From assembly GCA_008973525.1 (NCBI GenBank), contig WACJ01000101.1:682001-746000 (forward strand): a stretch of DNA of 64,000 nucleotides, written 5' to 3'. A program made the position numbers and the translations under genes. The DNA is from Stenopsyche tienmushanensis (lineage: Eukaryota > Arthropoda > Insecta > Trichoptera > Stenopsychidae). Positions 12,201 through 27,200 of this stretch are shown here, in pieces. The number at the start of each line of letters is the position of its first letter. Position 1 is the first letter of the stretch. A model generated the notes under the pieces. It was not told where the DNA came from. It saw only the letters and a list, made by a program, of their open reading frames with translations, and did not search any database.

Positions 12201-15200
12201 TTCGCCTAAGATGGAAAAGACGACATTTTGAAATCTTGAATTTTTGCACGTCCACTATAACAACATGAACCTTGAGTGGTTCTCAATCGAGTACAAAAGT
12301 ACAACTCGCAAGATAATGCAATATGCAAGGCTTTCGATTCAGTAGGAATTGCATCAACTTACTTCTCAATTATCGCGTTTGAAAATTTAAAATAAACAGT
12401 ACGCAATATATGATGCAATACTCTGACAATGTACATGGAATGCTAGTATTTTATGGCGCATAAAACGAAGGATAGATTCGGTCTCGATAATCCGACCCGA
12501 ACATGTCATCGTTCGCCCTTGAGCCACTCACTGTTCCATTTTTGTAGATGAAACAGGATCGATATTATTCTCAAACACAATGCTTTATTGTATGAGCGAT
12601 CTTTAAAATGTGTTTTGGTTGTGTATATACGCTTTTATTTACACTCCCTGATTCAAGAACGGCTTTCAAACTACGATAATGATCCAAAAAAATCGCCACG
12701 CTGCCGATGCCATTTAAATGGTTAATGGTATTTTTTTCAGCAACAGTTTTTTCAAGTTCAAAGACTTGATTCGAAAACCGGCCGACGTTTGATTAAAATT
12801 GGGCATACCGTTATCGACGACCCAACAACGGCAATGGATTCCAGTCGGCATCACTTGGTATAGTGAACCGTTTCATCGACTGATAAAAATGAATCAACGT
12901 GAAGCAGCAAGAAGACTTGCCAATGAAAATGAATAATTGAATATATTATGATTGTTTTTGTATTAAAAATTAGCCCCGGATGGCGTAGACTGCGTTACAC
13001 GATGCATCATAGGGCTGGTTGTATTATTCGATGCAAATCCGATGTAACAATGAGAGTCAAAGGTCTGCAATTGTAAAAAAAAATGCATTGAAAATTTCAA
13101 TGCCTTTTTGTCATATTCAATTAATTATGTATATTTTGCAATGCACAAGTAGAGTTTTTAGAGAGCAATTTAATGCCGTTAAACCTGTTTCACTTAATTG
13201 TATGCATATTTTTAACCCTTAGAATCCTAAAAAGCGATATATCATCGATTGTTAAACGGACGAGGAGTGCAAACTTCAAGATGCTCGAATACGAATTATG
13301 TTTTAGCGAGGAAGATATTAAACAAATTTTCGCTTGTCAAAATACGTTGAAGCGGCCAAATGGTTAATATGTTGGCCTATTTTTTTCCAAATATTTAATC
13401 TGCGAGATCGTAGATAGATAATAGAGATGTAAACTGCTTCTCCAATTGTTGGATTTAAGGGCTCTCGTCCTGTACACAGACAATTGTATTAGTTACTAAA
13501 TATTAGATTTGCTCGATGGTTCTCTACGAAGGGCCAATTTCTTAATAAAATCCCTATTGCCACACGACCATGGTTTAAGTGAACATTGGCCATGATTGGA
13601 TATGATACTCTGAGACTTATATCCGCTAATTTATACAGTAGGCGAACTACCGATTGTTTTTTAACCATTTAAACGCCAGTGACTCACCGGTGAGTCGCTT
13701 TATTATACTTGGGGCACATATTAATGAATCCAAATACGTCTCCACATTTTAATGGATGTTGGTGTTTCTGTTTTATTTTTAAATAAATTCAACAAAGATC
13801 ATCAGGGTCCATTGAATGATCTTTGCTCCGTAACTGAATCTATATTTGGGATTATTGGTCAGAATGTCTTGTAAAAAAATAGTTATTATTTGCATTATTA
13901 TAGTGAATTGAGACAACCCTAATTGAACAATCGATTTTAATGGCGTAATATTTTTAATATTATATACACGTCCATTTAAAATTACTTTCTGCTGGGACAC
14001 GTACTAAAACTCGCAAAATTATTTATTTCCGTCGCTGCAGATGAATACTTATATAATATAATAATTTTATGTAATTCGTAATTATATTACGGAGGTATAC
14101 AAAAAATCTGAACCCCGTATCTATTATATTTCATATCGATATTCGCATTATTAGAGTAGAGGTGTAGTAAATACATCACCGGTAGGGAAAGGTTAATATA
14201 ACCATTTGAAAAACATATATGTACACATAGATTAGACAGTTACTGACCCTAGGCGTCGCCTAAGCTCGCCAATTAGTAGTTACGCCACTGTTTTCAAGCA
14301 TTCAGACTTCGGCGGGAATATCTCGATTTAGTAGCCTTCATCGTGCTGGTGAGGTGTACGATTTCTGTTAGATAAAAATTTCAATTCCGAATTTTTCGGG
14401 ATAACGTTTACTAATCCCGGGATTCTAGGGCACCTAAAACTGTCCGGAATCCCGGGATTGGATTCTCTAGTTGTGTGTGCATCCATAGGAACGCTCAAAA
14501 AATAAATACTTTCGTCATTGACAATTTAAAAATGCAATGTATGATTTGTTACGTTAATAATGTTGAAATTTAATAATTTAACAAAACTGATGAGTTAATT
14601 ATAAGATTAATTGTGAAGGCACAACCATAATAAAAATATACATTTGAAGCATATTCTCAGAACATTTTTCTGGAAAGAATGGGAACAAATTATAGGATAA
14701 GATTCTCATTTCATACCAATTATTTTATTACAATATATAAAGAATTTTTGTCTCTCAGTTGCAAGAGTTCTATCTTTCTCCAATCAATTTTATTAACACA
14801 TTACGTACGGGAAGCATATTAATATATTCTATCTCAGCTGATGTTTACGTACGGTATTTTAATGCATTGCGCACTATTTTTTCCCATTACTTGGCTTATG
14901 AGAACTTGTTGAAATATTATTTTTTAATTGAGCACATTCCCAACACACAAAATGATCAAAAACTATTGGCAAATGCGCGCAAAGTTTCCTCGAACGTAAG
15001 GCGTTAATTAAAAATATTTTTTTAAGTTTTTTTTTACATATAAATTATACTGTAACTCTATAGAAACGATTTTAAAAAATGAAAAAATAAGCGTACTTGT
15101 GTGTTTGATTGAAATGTCCATAGTCGATGCAAACAGACCTATTGAGGCTAGGGTATGTGTGTCAATACGTTGATAAGCAAAAGGGTCACAATAAAGAGTA

Positions 15201-18200
15201 TGTTTTTCAATTCAAGACGATAATAATGTATTTTTTTCTACTATAACAAAACTAGTATATCCGGAATGTTCAGGACATCAGCTCTAAATGCCACCCTCAT
15301 TCAAATTGGGTGTCTGTGATACGGTTGAACCTAAGCAAACATTCAAGCTGCTCAAATTCTGCTCAAGTTCAAGTTCAATTATACGACCAGAAATGAATAA
15401 AAACTTCCATGGGAGATTGCGACCAACCGCATATTTGCATTATACACGTACTAATAACTAGACCGGGTCAACGGAGTGAAAGCAGCTTTAAATCTGTGGT
15501 ATTTTTTAATTGGACAAAAAAGCTTAACACTATTCGAGTGCATTGAGCGAATTGTGTCATTGCGACTAAATCAAACGTGCCGAAGCACATCTACTTCATT
15601 ATCTACGATTGATGGTAATTTATCATATTTCAGGTTCAATATGTTTTTCTGATTGGAATCGGACTGATATTCTAAGTGGCTTTTAATTTGGGTTATAAAT
15701 GCGTTTGATAAAAGGATGAAATTGGAAAGATAAACATTAGCATCAAGGATACTTTTATATATAAATTGTAGTGTGTGTGTACAATAAATAGTTGAAGAAA
15801 TAATGATAATTCTTATGATACAAAGAAGTTTGTTTTTGAAGGACAACATCATACGGAATCAAATCGATGATGTGTCAGTGAGCAGAAAAACGGATATGGT
15901 GTCAGAAATGATATAACAATATCTGGAGCAGATTATCATTCCGGCTATTGAACGTAAACATTTAAATTAAATGCACCCATATAAAAATAATGTATTGTAA
16001 ACATAATAAGCTATTATGGTATAATGATTGTTTTTGCTTTGTTATTTCAGATAATATTCTAATTTTCAAACACCCAAGGATGTATTTTAACAGAGATTAT
16101 TTTTTGACATTGAGAAAGATTGGTGTATCGGACTATAAATACTGTAAGAAGCGTTTTTCAATACAGTTAATCAACGAAGGCGCATTTTGACACATTCACC
16201 TGGTGACCCGCAGGGGTTATCTTAAAGAAGACTTAAAAATCCATCAATGCACAAAATACATAATTAGGGTATCGTATGTGTGTCGATGCAAAAATGTAAT
16301 CAACAAAGAACACGACCATATTTTACAGTCAAGGATAAATCGGCGATGTTATGTAAAAGCATGCAAATAATTTCAGAGTCGTTTAAATATTTTATTGTGA
16401 GTAATAAGTGAAGCAAACCGAGCGTTTATCTAAATTTGATTAACAGGGTATTAAAACAATCTCATATGAAGATAACCCCAACATAATATGTAACCTTTCT
16501 ATGTGATAAAATAACTGGCGTTTACAATAATAACTTGTAACCATTGTACAATGAGATGTTATTTCCTTTAAACGCGGCGTCAAGAAATACCGTTAAAATC
16601 AACAGGGCGCATTTCTAATTACAGCAAATGTGTCAAACTGGTACAAGGATCGACCCCAAATCTATATTGGAATACAATGAAAACCGATTACATTGTTTGG
16701 CGCCTTTTCATTGTTAAGAACTCCACATGGAAGATTACATAACGGTCAAAAGTGGTAGCTCTGAATAAAAGAATACAGAACAAAGTAATTATATTTTAGC
16801 TCGTTCCATAATGAGCGTATTTATCCTATTGAAAGCGTTCTTGTGCTATTTTAAATCACTGAGGATGTATTATTACGTGTATTGATTAGAATTTATTATT
16901 AGATAAAATCATGGATTAAACACGTTCGTAAAATCAGCGAGGAGCTACATTGGTGTCAGAAGTGGGATCAAATACGTGCTCACAATCATGGACTAGGGGT
17001 CCCAAATATTCGTAAAATCAATTATTCGAATATCGAATGTGAAATTGGTAAAATATTCGAATATTCGAGTATTCGAATATTTTATATATGTAGACGAGGG
17101 TGATTCAAATATAACCCGGAATTTTTCATTAGTGTTATTATATAAAAATATAAATTGAGCATCTTATTTTTCTATAAAGTTCCCTTCATTAGAAATAAAT
17201 TTATTCCCTCAGGAAGGAAGGTTCTTGATCCCATCACACAAATAGGGCGAGAAGTTTCATCTTCTGTTGCGCAACGCGTTTTCTCATAGACAAAGGCTAG
17301 AAATCAAGTTAAATTTTGATGTTTTCGGTTTCAACGAAATCAAAAGGATCAGAATTTTATTTACTTTTCAACAATACATATTTTTTAAAAAAAGTGCATT
17401 GAACGTTCTACTTTTAAGCTTGGCCGTAATTTCATTTTTATTGAGCCTGCTGTTGAAAAAACCCTCTCAGTTGTCATTGAGTTTGGTTTTATCGACAGTA
17501 TCTAAAATATCACCCTTTTTTTGGCATGATCGATATTTTTGTATAGTTTTTTAATAAACTTTACACAAATTCAATAAACTTGGCACTTTTTTGCATTTCT
17601 TTGTTGCTATTTCGATTGGCAGAAGAACATCGAGCAATTTTCTTAAAAAATATATAACGAATAATATTCGATTAATTTTACAAATATTCGAATATACGAA
17701 TATTGGAAAACAGGCAAATATATGCGAATATCGAAATATTTTTGATAGAGCTTTGGCTCAAAATAATTTGATAGATATTACTATTATTTAATAGATAAGC
17801 ACATTTTGAAAGTTTAATTAAATGCACAATTGCGATAGCGTGTAAAAGTACAATTTTTCAAATGATTTTTAAACAGTATTATTTGAACGATTTTCAACGA
17901 AAATTGGATTTAAAAACGAGTTTTAACCATTGGTTAACAGAGCAACAGACATCCGAAAATAAATGATCGATGAAGCTTAAATATAGCTCGAGAATTCTAT
18001 CTAAAAATATATTCAAATATCATCAAAATCATATTGCAGCCATATATTTTTATATTTCTCCACCCTCGTAAATTAGTGTAAAATTGCGATATTATTGAGA
18101 TACTATGAAGTTATACGAATTCCCTCGCGATGCGGATTATAAAGCCCCATCGCGATATATAGTCGTCCGGCACTGAGAGTGTTAATACGTACCAATCAAA

Positions 18201-21200
18201 TTGGTATTCAATGACTTTGATCCGAATCAATATGCACGGATGAATTTTGGTCGTAAACAGAAAAAAATCATTTTAACACACTGAAGACCGGCGCTGTAAG
18301 CGCATTTAAAAAATGTGCACTGATAAAAATTCAATTTTTTTGTGCAGCAAAATCATTCGCTGCTCTTTGGTCCAGTGTAGTAATTTGTTTTTAATCAAGT
18401 AGTTTGTTTTTATTGCATAGGGCATACGAACATTCCTATGTTTGATGCTTATTAGATCAATACTTTAAGCAATAAGCAATCGTTTAATCAAAAGTATTGA
18501 ACTCGATCTTTGCACCAAACTTATTTTTTTCCATTACAAAGATTGCGTAAATTACATTTCGAACGCATAGGACCGAATTATTTTTTAAATGATCGAAAAG
18601 TGATCAGATGACTGTCAATATACATGAAATCGTGGTGTCGAAATTCAACGATGCTGTGTTGTGATCAATTTTAATGAGATCGGTATAATAAAAAAGTAAT
18701 ATTCCACTTTACCCCGGTTGGCCATGATTACTTCAAAGCGGTGGTTGTTATTAACAGAAGATGAAAATCATCAAAACAGTCAACTGTTCTCTTCAATATC
18801 TTCACTATGAATGACGCATATTATTTAAATAAATTGACAGCTGTACTCAATCTAGGCCCCGTAGAACAATGCTGTTCCGCAAGACTCAGAAATTCTAAAA
18901 ACTACCCGCGGATTTCGATCATAATTTAATATCAAAGACCAAAACATGAAATGACTACATGTGGAAGATATGTATCAACAGATAATATAAAGCATTTTGA
19001 AGAAAGTGAACGTCAATGAAACTCAATCGATGATATTATTTTGTGTGAGATATCCACTCAATTTTTATTTTGTTCGAAATAATATATTATGGCATTAAGG
19101 CGTCTTCTCACTTTACAAATTTAAAAAAATCGATTTTTATTTTATTTTAAATTTTGAAAGTACATATCTTCAAAAATGTTATATCGAAATTTTATAAAGA
19201 TCGGACGAGTCTAACTATATTTTTGGGCGACTGTTAGGTGACTATCTGAGAGCACCCGGCTGCATACGTATTGTTCAGACTCATGGTGCAAGTACAAGAA
19301 AGTGGTGAAAAACAATCAGATAGAAACTTTTAAACATCCTCCTGCTCTAGCCGAAGATGTTCACGAGGTTTTGAAACCAATTTATGAAGATCTTCGGAGG
19401 AAATACCCAAAATAACAACGAGTGTTTCAACAGCTGTGTCTGGGCAATTTTTCTGCAACCAAAACTTTAAACGCGTTTATCTCAAAACAAGGTTTTTCGG
19501 TGGCTTGTTGATGAAATTTCGGAAACTATCCAGCTGATTATCACGAAATTTGAATGACATATTCTTCATAGTTATGGCTATAGCGCATATCATCAGATTT
19601 TTGAAATTTTTATTTTAAGTAATTTTTTTTACAAAAAACTCCAAAAAAAACGCGTTTTTTTATTACTTTTTCGAAAAACGTGCGCCATTTTGTTATTTTC
19701 GCGAATATCAAAAATCTGATGATATGCGCTATACCCACTGATATACTGAATCTAAAACTGTTTTATTTTTTTGTTTCAAATGACCCATCTCGGAGATACC
19801 ATCAACAAGCCACGAACATAACATTTCTACGCGGGTTTTTCGATGCTACTGTTTTATTATAATAATTGTTCAAAAAAATAAAAATATTTTTTTTTCATGT
19901 ACTTGAAAGATGTATTTATTACATAAGATCCATTTCATTTCATAATTTTTAGCGAAAATCCTCGAAAAAAAATCGTGAAAATAGCCTAAATTTGAGGCGC
20001 CTAAAGTGAGAAGACGCCTTAAGTATGAAATACAACGTTGTTCAAATGTTCGCTACGGCTTTGTTTGGTGCCACGTATTCGGGAATGCATCAATCGTTTG
20101 GGTTTATAAACATTGACCTGCGATTAAAGATGGTCCCAAAGGAAGATAGGTGTTAAATCGCGCGTGCAGAATGTCCATCATGGCATGCGGTGTGTGACAC
20201 GTAGCGTTGTGCTGTTTGAACAACATATTCATATCATCCAGTTTAGACCACAAGAAGTTGCTCATCATCGATCTGCAGCGCTGGCCGTTCACGGCTATAA
20301 CGATGCCAAAAACGTTTCTCGAATTGAGCACTAATTTTGGCAGTAAAATTTAATAACTCTTCATGGTGATTTGCCATACACTATTAAACGAATCTCAATA
20401 AATTTGATAGATATTTCATTAACAATATGACGGCTATAACTTTATACATTTCAAGCGTCTCTATTGTAATCTCTAACACACATCTTGCGATGACACTCAG
20501 ACTTTAACTCATTGTCGCAATTGTGCATTTAATTAATTCTTCACAATATCACTATCTATTAAACAAGAGTTCTATATGATGTACTATAAAATTATTTTAA
20601 ATCAGAGATCTTTCGCGATGCGAATATCAAAGCGCAAACATCAACGACGATATATCTGCGTCCGGTCCTGAGAGAGTTAATATTGGCAAAGATTGGCACT
20701 ATATTCGTTCATTTCTTCGCATAAACATAAACAACACACTTGAAATCGATTTATATGGATTATCATTATTTATCGATAAATTTGAGTTATCGATCTATAC
20801 AATCGTAAGATGTACGCAAGATACTCTTTCAACTTCTGTCTTTTTCCGAACACTTTCTGAATCATTGGAATTTGATCGCTAATACGCGACTGTACTTTTC
20901 AAAAGGTTAAGAATGATACGATTGAAAATCGTTATATTTCGCATAAATAATGCGATGAAACGCATAATGAACATAGTGCATTAAAATAAATATATGTTAT
21001 ATAATTAACAACGGGTTACAATGTTAGAATTTGTGTTCCGTCATGGGAAACGCTTGGGAGCCTCTGTAAAGATATACACATTCATGACTAAGGTCAATCT
21101 CTCAACACTTATATCATAATTATCATATAGCATGGTGTAGCCATACACGGTCCACCATAGCTGCTTATAAATCCGAAAGAAAGGGATGATATGCATATCA

Positions 21201-24200
21201 TCTTATCAAACAACGGTAGTGCGATTTATAAGTGTCTAATGATGGGCATCTCTAGGGTAAATATTTGGATGCCGCATGAACTATCGTCGTTTTGATCGTG
21301 TGGATGTTCATACATGCTAAAAATATCCAAGAATATGCAATTAAGAAATAGGATCGCACTGTCCCATAGCGCTTATGTTATTTAATATGCTGAACACATG
21401 TGTGTCGTTTTTTCAGCGGATCAGAATTGATGCTGATAAATTAATTATGCATCGAGATTATTTTCATCTGAGATGAAATAGGATCATTTAACAAATTATC
21501 ATTTTTATTCTGCATTCATAATAGAATGAGTTTTATTAAGATAAAGGCTCAAAAAATCGCAATTAAAAATTGCAGTCTATGATTAATGTTTTTTTTTAAA
21601 TTTGTTTTTGAAAAATAATGATTTCCGTGGGAATGCTCACTGATTATTATATATTAAAAACGTTTTAAATCACACTGACTTACATAATGAAGTTGAAAAT
21701 GATGATTTTCACTGGGGGATTCGAATGTTCCATGAAAAATTGCAATACTATAGATTGGCTTTAAAAACGACGAAGAACTTGTGCACCACTCCAATAAATG
21801 CGCGCAATCCCGAAAACCATTTATTTATTATAATGTATGAGATGATGATTTTCGATATTCCCAATTACTAACCTTACCGTCTAATATAACTGTTACCAGA
21901 AAACTGTATTATTAACTTGGTTCTTATCATTTTTAAACTCTTACCGTTGTAAATAACGCTGTTAATCCTAGATTTTATATAGATTTAAAATATATCTAGC
22001 TCTTACGTACATAGTTCATTTAAAGAAAACACACGTAAAAAAAGATCAGATCCCAGGAGCGTAGGATCGTACTTCCCGACAACATTATAGCGTTTGACGA
22101 GCGAAAGACGCTTATAACTCTCCTCCCCCAAATATATCGTTAACCCTTCGCGGTCCAATGTCATGGCGGCAATGACACAATATTTTTCAGGTAGGTATTA
22201 AAAATATATTTAAATTCCTCGACTTTTCAATTTTTGATTAATTGATTCGCATGAATATATTAACACTTAACGCGCGGGACATTCGGCGCGCGTCACGGAT
22301 GCGGACAATCGACAATCAAAATCGCGCGTAGAAAAGATACGTTTATTTAAAATTACTCAATTAAGCTGATATATCCCTTAAAACATTATAATTTTCGCAT
22401 TTTATTCTAAAAAAAAATATATGTTTTCATAAAAATTGACTAAACTCGGCTACCTAAGCCACTTGAAGAATTGAAACATCTTGCAGCGAATGCGATGGCG
22501 GAAACGATATTCCTCAGAGCAATACGGAAATCGATGCGGATATAAAGTTTTGAGAAGTATCCAAAAGGGATTAGGGTGGTCGGATAAGAATATAAAAGAA
22601 CAAGCATAGTCAATTCGGATTGGAACTTGGGAGAATTCGGTAGAATCGTGTAATTGAGTTCAAAATGGGGTCCGGTTTGGACTCCCTCGGAAGAGCCGTC
22701 TACGCCTCGTAACCACCGCCGATCCAACGTAGAAAATAAATCGTAATTGTGAAGATTTGGTCTTTGAAATTCGCCACCCATTGAAGTCCTTATTGGCGAC
22801 GTTATTTGATGAGGCGGCAGTCGTGGGTGTGGGCAATTTCGCCCTTATACAGGTTGCCTGTTGCAGACTATGATATTAATGACTTTGATTCATCACACAA
22901 ATTGTTGAACTGGGGTCGATTTATAACCGTCACGGGACAACCTTCTTGGGAGTGATTTAAATAGGGTTACACATTCTTATGGCGCATTTCGATGATCACC
23001 ATTTTGTTTCGCACTATTTTCTACTGCGACTATTTTCAGCACGTACTGCATTAACAAATATTTTGCGGGAGACTGTGATCTCATGTTACTCGAGGATACC
23101 TATGATCAAAATTAAGCTAGCTGAAAATCATTTATCCTTAAATAATATCTCGTATAGAGATCGCCTATGCTCAATAACATTATATAGGCCCTCGGGTTTT
23201 GCACCACCCGATAGGGTGGTTCAAAACTCGAAAAATCTTAAGATGATCAGAAAATAAGAAGAAGATAGCCTGCCTGTCGTTCGACAAACAAGCTGCGAGA
23301 CTTTCCGTATACGAACCATGTATTTTTAAAGCACCGTTAAAGTAAGCTCGCGCCCTTCATTTTTAGAAAATTACGTTCTCAAAGGCGTCATGCATATAAT
23401 ATAAATAAAAATATATTTATAAACAAAATAAAGCATAACATTTATGAAACATTCTGTATAGCGCTACATAAATTACTATGACATGAATGTAAATTCATTA
23501 TCATTAACGCACAACAGCCACAAGCAGTACATTAAAATTATAGCTTTCCAATAATGATTACATTTCTTCTGCTAATTGTTCAATATGAAAATGTATATTT
23601 TATATACACAGATAGATGTTCATTGGTTTAATTCTATAATATCATAAATTTGCATACGTTAACATTATAATAAACGATAGTACGATATATACACTATGGT
23701 TAATTGTTGCTTAACGCTTAAACTGCGGAAGAACGATATATCGTTGTTTGCGAAGATATCAAATAATATTGTAGTTAAAAACATTTTTTTTAATATAGAA
23801 GCAAATCCTGATTATTTTATAGTCTGTTGATCTTCGGCTCATTTTGGTCCCCTATGCCACGCATTCATTTGAAATTGAATTAGAGAGCGTCATTATTTTC
23901 CCGTTATTATGAATTGCGCTCTTAGAACATTATGAATGCCCGTCGGTAATGGGTTATGTAAACACTCGTTGAACGCACATTTGACTTATTCCTATACATA
24001 CTTTAATCCATCCTATACTCTGCCCTATAAGATGATACGAGAAACGATCTTTGAAATTGATTGATTTTTATTTTTTTCCCCAGTAGGCCGATAAGAGGCC
24101 GATAATTCTCATTCGCACTGTGACCTAGCTTAAAATATTTGATCTGGAATTATAATTAGCTCGAGGATTATTATAAATTCATTTTTATTATAGACATCAG

Positions 24201-27200
24201 GTCCGTAACGAGCCAATATTTTCGACCGATTGTAAAATTTAAACAACCCACCCGATCAGTCTTCTTTAGACCACTTCGTTTCATGATGAGAGCTTTCAAT
24301 CGTTATGTAGACATCGTCTTTTAATCGTCAGGTATCCGATCGCGAGGTGCTCATTCGTCATAGCAGCGGTCCGAAAAGCGGACCGATTGAACACAAGAAC
24401 CTCGTCAGTATCAAAGACCCGCTCGGGTCGCAATCGAAAATACGAGGGTCATCTAGTAAGTTAGATTACAAGAACTTTTGAGGTCGGGGAACTTTTTTAG
24501 CTTTAAAGTTCGTGCACCTGACTTGTAGGTTATATTTTATAATATTGTATATAAAAAAATTGTTTTTAATAAAATTTGAACATTTTTTACTAAATACGCG
24601 GATATTATTTGGTCCTCCTGATACTTGGATATGCGCCAAATCAAGTGTAGCCGTTTTTAAACGCTGCAGCCATTTTAAATATTGAAAAATACATTTCATG
24701 AAAATTCGTGGATATTTTCGCGAATTTACGAGGGTCATCCAGAAAGCAATATTACCACATATATACAGGACCGAAAAATGTTTAGTTTATAATCACAGGA
24801 CACTTCACAAATATATTAAACTAATTTTCATCGTAATTGCCGTCGAGATCAAGACGTTTGGATTCTGGGGTATAGTGACACACCCACGTCTCGTCCCCCG
24901 TTACGATAGTCTAAAAAAACCTATGCAAAACGATCAAAAAAGCCCCCGGTGTGAGCATTCTGCTCACGACTTTTTGTAACAAAGTTTTTCCGACACAATA
25001 TCACCAAAAAACTTCGAGAATGTCAGTAAATTCTTCGTGAAGGTCGTTAAGCGTCACACGGTGGTCATTTCGCACTTGTTTTTGCACAAGTTCGTCAGAA
25101 ATCACTGTTGATCTCCCACTTCTAGTCTCGTCTTGAATATCAGTACGGCCGTATCTGGACAAATTAATCCACTTCGTGATATGTTGTCGACTCGACACAT
25201 CACTACCGTAAACTTTCGTGAGCTTCCCATGGATATTCGCGGCGGTATTGTTCTGCAAAGTTAAAAAACGAATAGCCGCGTGGATCTCGTCCATACGAGT
25301 GTCGAGAGCGCGCGATGACTTTTCCATCGGAAAAAAATACTGTGACTGATCAAAATGGCCGACAAACATGTGCGACTAAACAAACTAACCATTAGGATTC
25401 CCCCTATATGCCAGGTGCACCAACTTCCTTAAGATGACTTTCAAGATGATCCTCGTATTAAAGGGACTAAAAACGAATTTTTGTGCTGTCATGAAGGCTA
25501 GACACGTGTTTTGTTGTTCGTTTTTGGTTGTGTTCGGTGTGCGGTGTCTATTCTATCCCATAACACCCATCCTATTCGTTTTGCCTAAGTTTTAAATAGT
25601 CTCAATAGGATCTAGTCTTTGCTCGATTGTTTATTATGGATCTGGCTCCATCAAAGGTTTTAGTGTGTTTGTGTGTCGTTATCAAAATTCGAAAGTCCTT
25701 CCGTTCTCGGTTCATCCCTCAGGCTTCTATTGTTCGATTTAAATTTCTGGAACCAATATTGGCATTTGGCGGACTATTACCACTACACCATAAACATCTT
25801 TGAATGTTTTACTGGCTTTTGCGGTATTCCAGTCCAAAAAAAGCAGCATACAATGCCAGACGTGGACTTTACTAATTTCGGATCTGGGAATTTTATCCTT
25901 AACAACAAAAATAACGTTTAGCAATAGTTCTGCAAAAAAAACTTACAAAGATGTTTCCGCCACTGTGTCCGGACGCAAACTGAGCTCAAACATAAAGCCT
26001 CAAAATACGCGATTACTCTTTGGTCCCCCTAATGAATGAATTTGTTTAAATCTGCTCTCGCATAATTCTGATTAGGTAGCCTAATTAGTATATGTACATT
26101 AATAGATAATGAATGATCGTAAACTTATGATCTGCTATTAATACTAGTTAATCGACGATCGATGTTCAAAAGATCAATTCATGAGAATATCACTGGATTA
26201 TCGGGCGTTTTGGACGAATATAGTTTGCGATGAACGTCCGAAAATCCCACTTTATCTATTGAGATAGAGAGAAAATATTCGTTTGGAAGTTTAAAGTCAT
26301 TCAAGTCTTGCCTTCTGTTCGATTCAATACAGATTTAAATTGCAATAACATCGTGATTCAAAGGGCATGGATCAGTATGACAAATACGGCATAGGATTTG
26401 TGCTCCATGATAAAATAATTTCTTGCGTGATTGCTATGAATACTTTAATACATTGTCGTGCACTTTGAAACCGAATATTTTTATCGTCGGATTTTTTTTT
26501 GTCATTTTTTTCATATTCAAAATGTAGACGACGTTGGAAGTAGACAATTTTGATGAAGTGTTGTAAATCGTACTTTTCCGTCGTCGATGAAGGCGTTGAT
26601 GTGCGACAGTTGGTTGTTAATATTCGTCATAGATATGACGACCAATTCGGGATATTTGATTTGGGCGATTGTGATTCAGTGTCGTAGTTTTTTATTCATC
26701 CCTGGGGAAGACGCAGCAGTAAGATAAGGATATTTGGAGCTGTTATTGACTATCCATTGGTTTTATCAACGTAGATCTGGTGAATTACAACTCGAACTAT
26801 CTCGATAAAACCCTTTTGATAGATAACCAATCTGAACCATTTGCTTAAAAAAAATCTGCTAAATATGCCATCAAAATACTTTCAGTGGCTTCATTTGCAT
26901 AATAGGAAATTATTAACTGCGGAATGCGGCAGGGAAACTACCTTATTTTAAAAAGGAAAAACACATTATACGAGATATCAGTTTAATAATATTTTTCCAT
27001 GTTGCAGAGAGACAATTAAAGACAGTCCCAGAGTTAAATATAGTTAAAGGAAGTTTACCTGCTGCACCCTGTATCTATTGCTTATACAGCTGAATACATA
27101 ATTATTTTATACTTTTTATGTTTAACTTACATTAATTTAAAGCCATGTGAAATGGCGTCCATCTTAACACTTAGAAACCTGGACGCGCGAAAGTTTTCAT

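Larger units (their letters stand above)
19010..20475 (-). mobile_element. Tc-like element copy B, interrupted by a TTAA element
   Basis: Same family as copy A. The minus-strand ORF 20104-20331 keeps a good transposase stretch: [15 protein letters not shown], then [20 protein letters not shown]. This is the region around the second catalytic Asp (normally QDGATCHTA), here changed to Asn. The element is split at its internal GGCATTAAGTATG by the insertion 19095-20022. Confidence 0.7.

Noticed and set aside
12965..13020. GC-richer segment starting TAGCCCCGGATGGCGTAG as a possible tRNA
   Set aside because: No complete cloverleaf: the T-arm consensus and acceptor pairing are missing.
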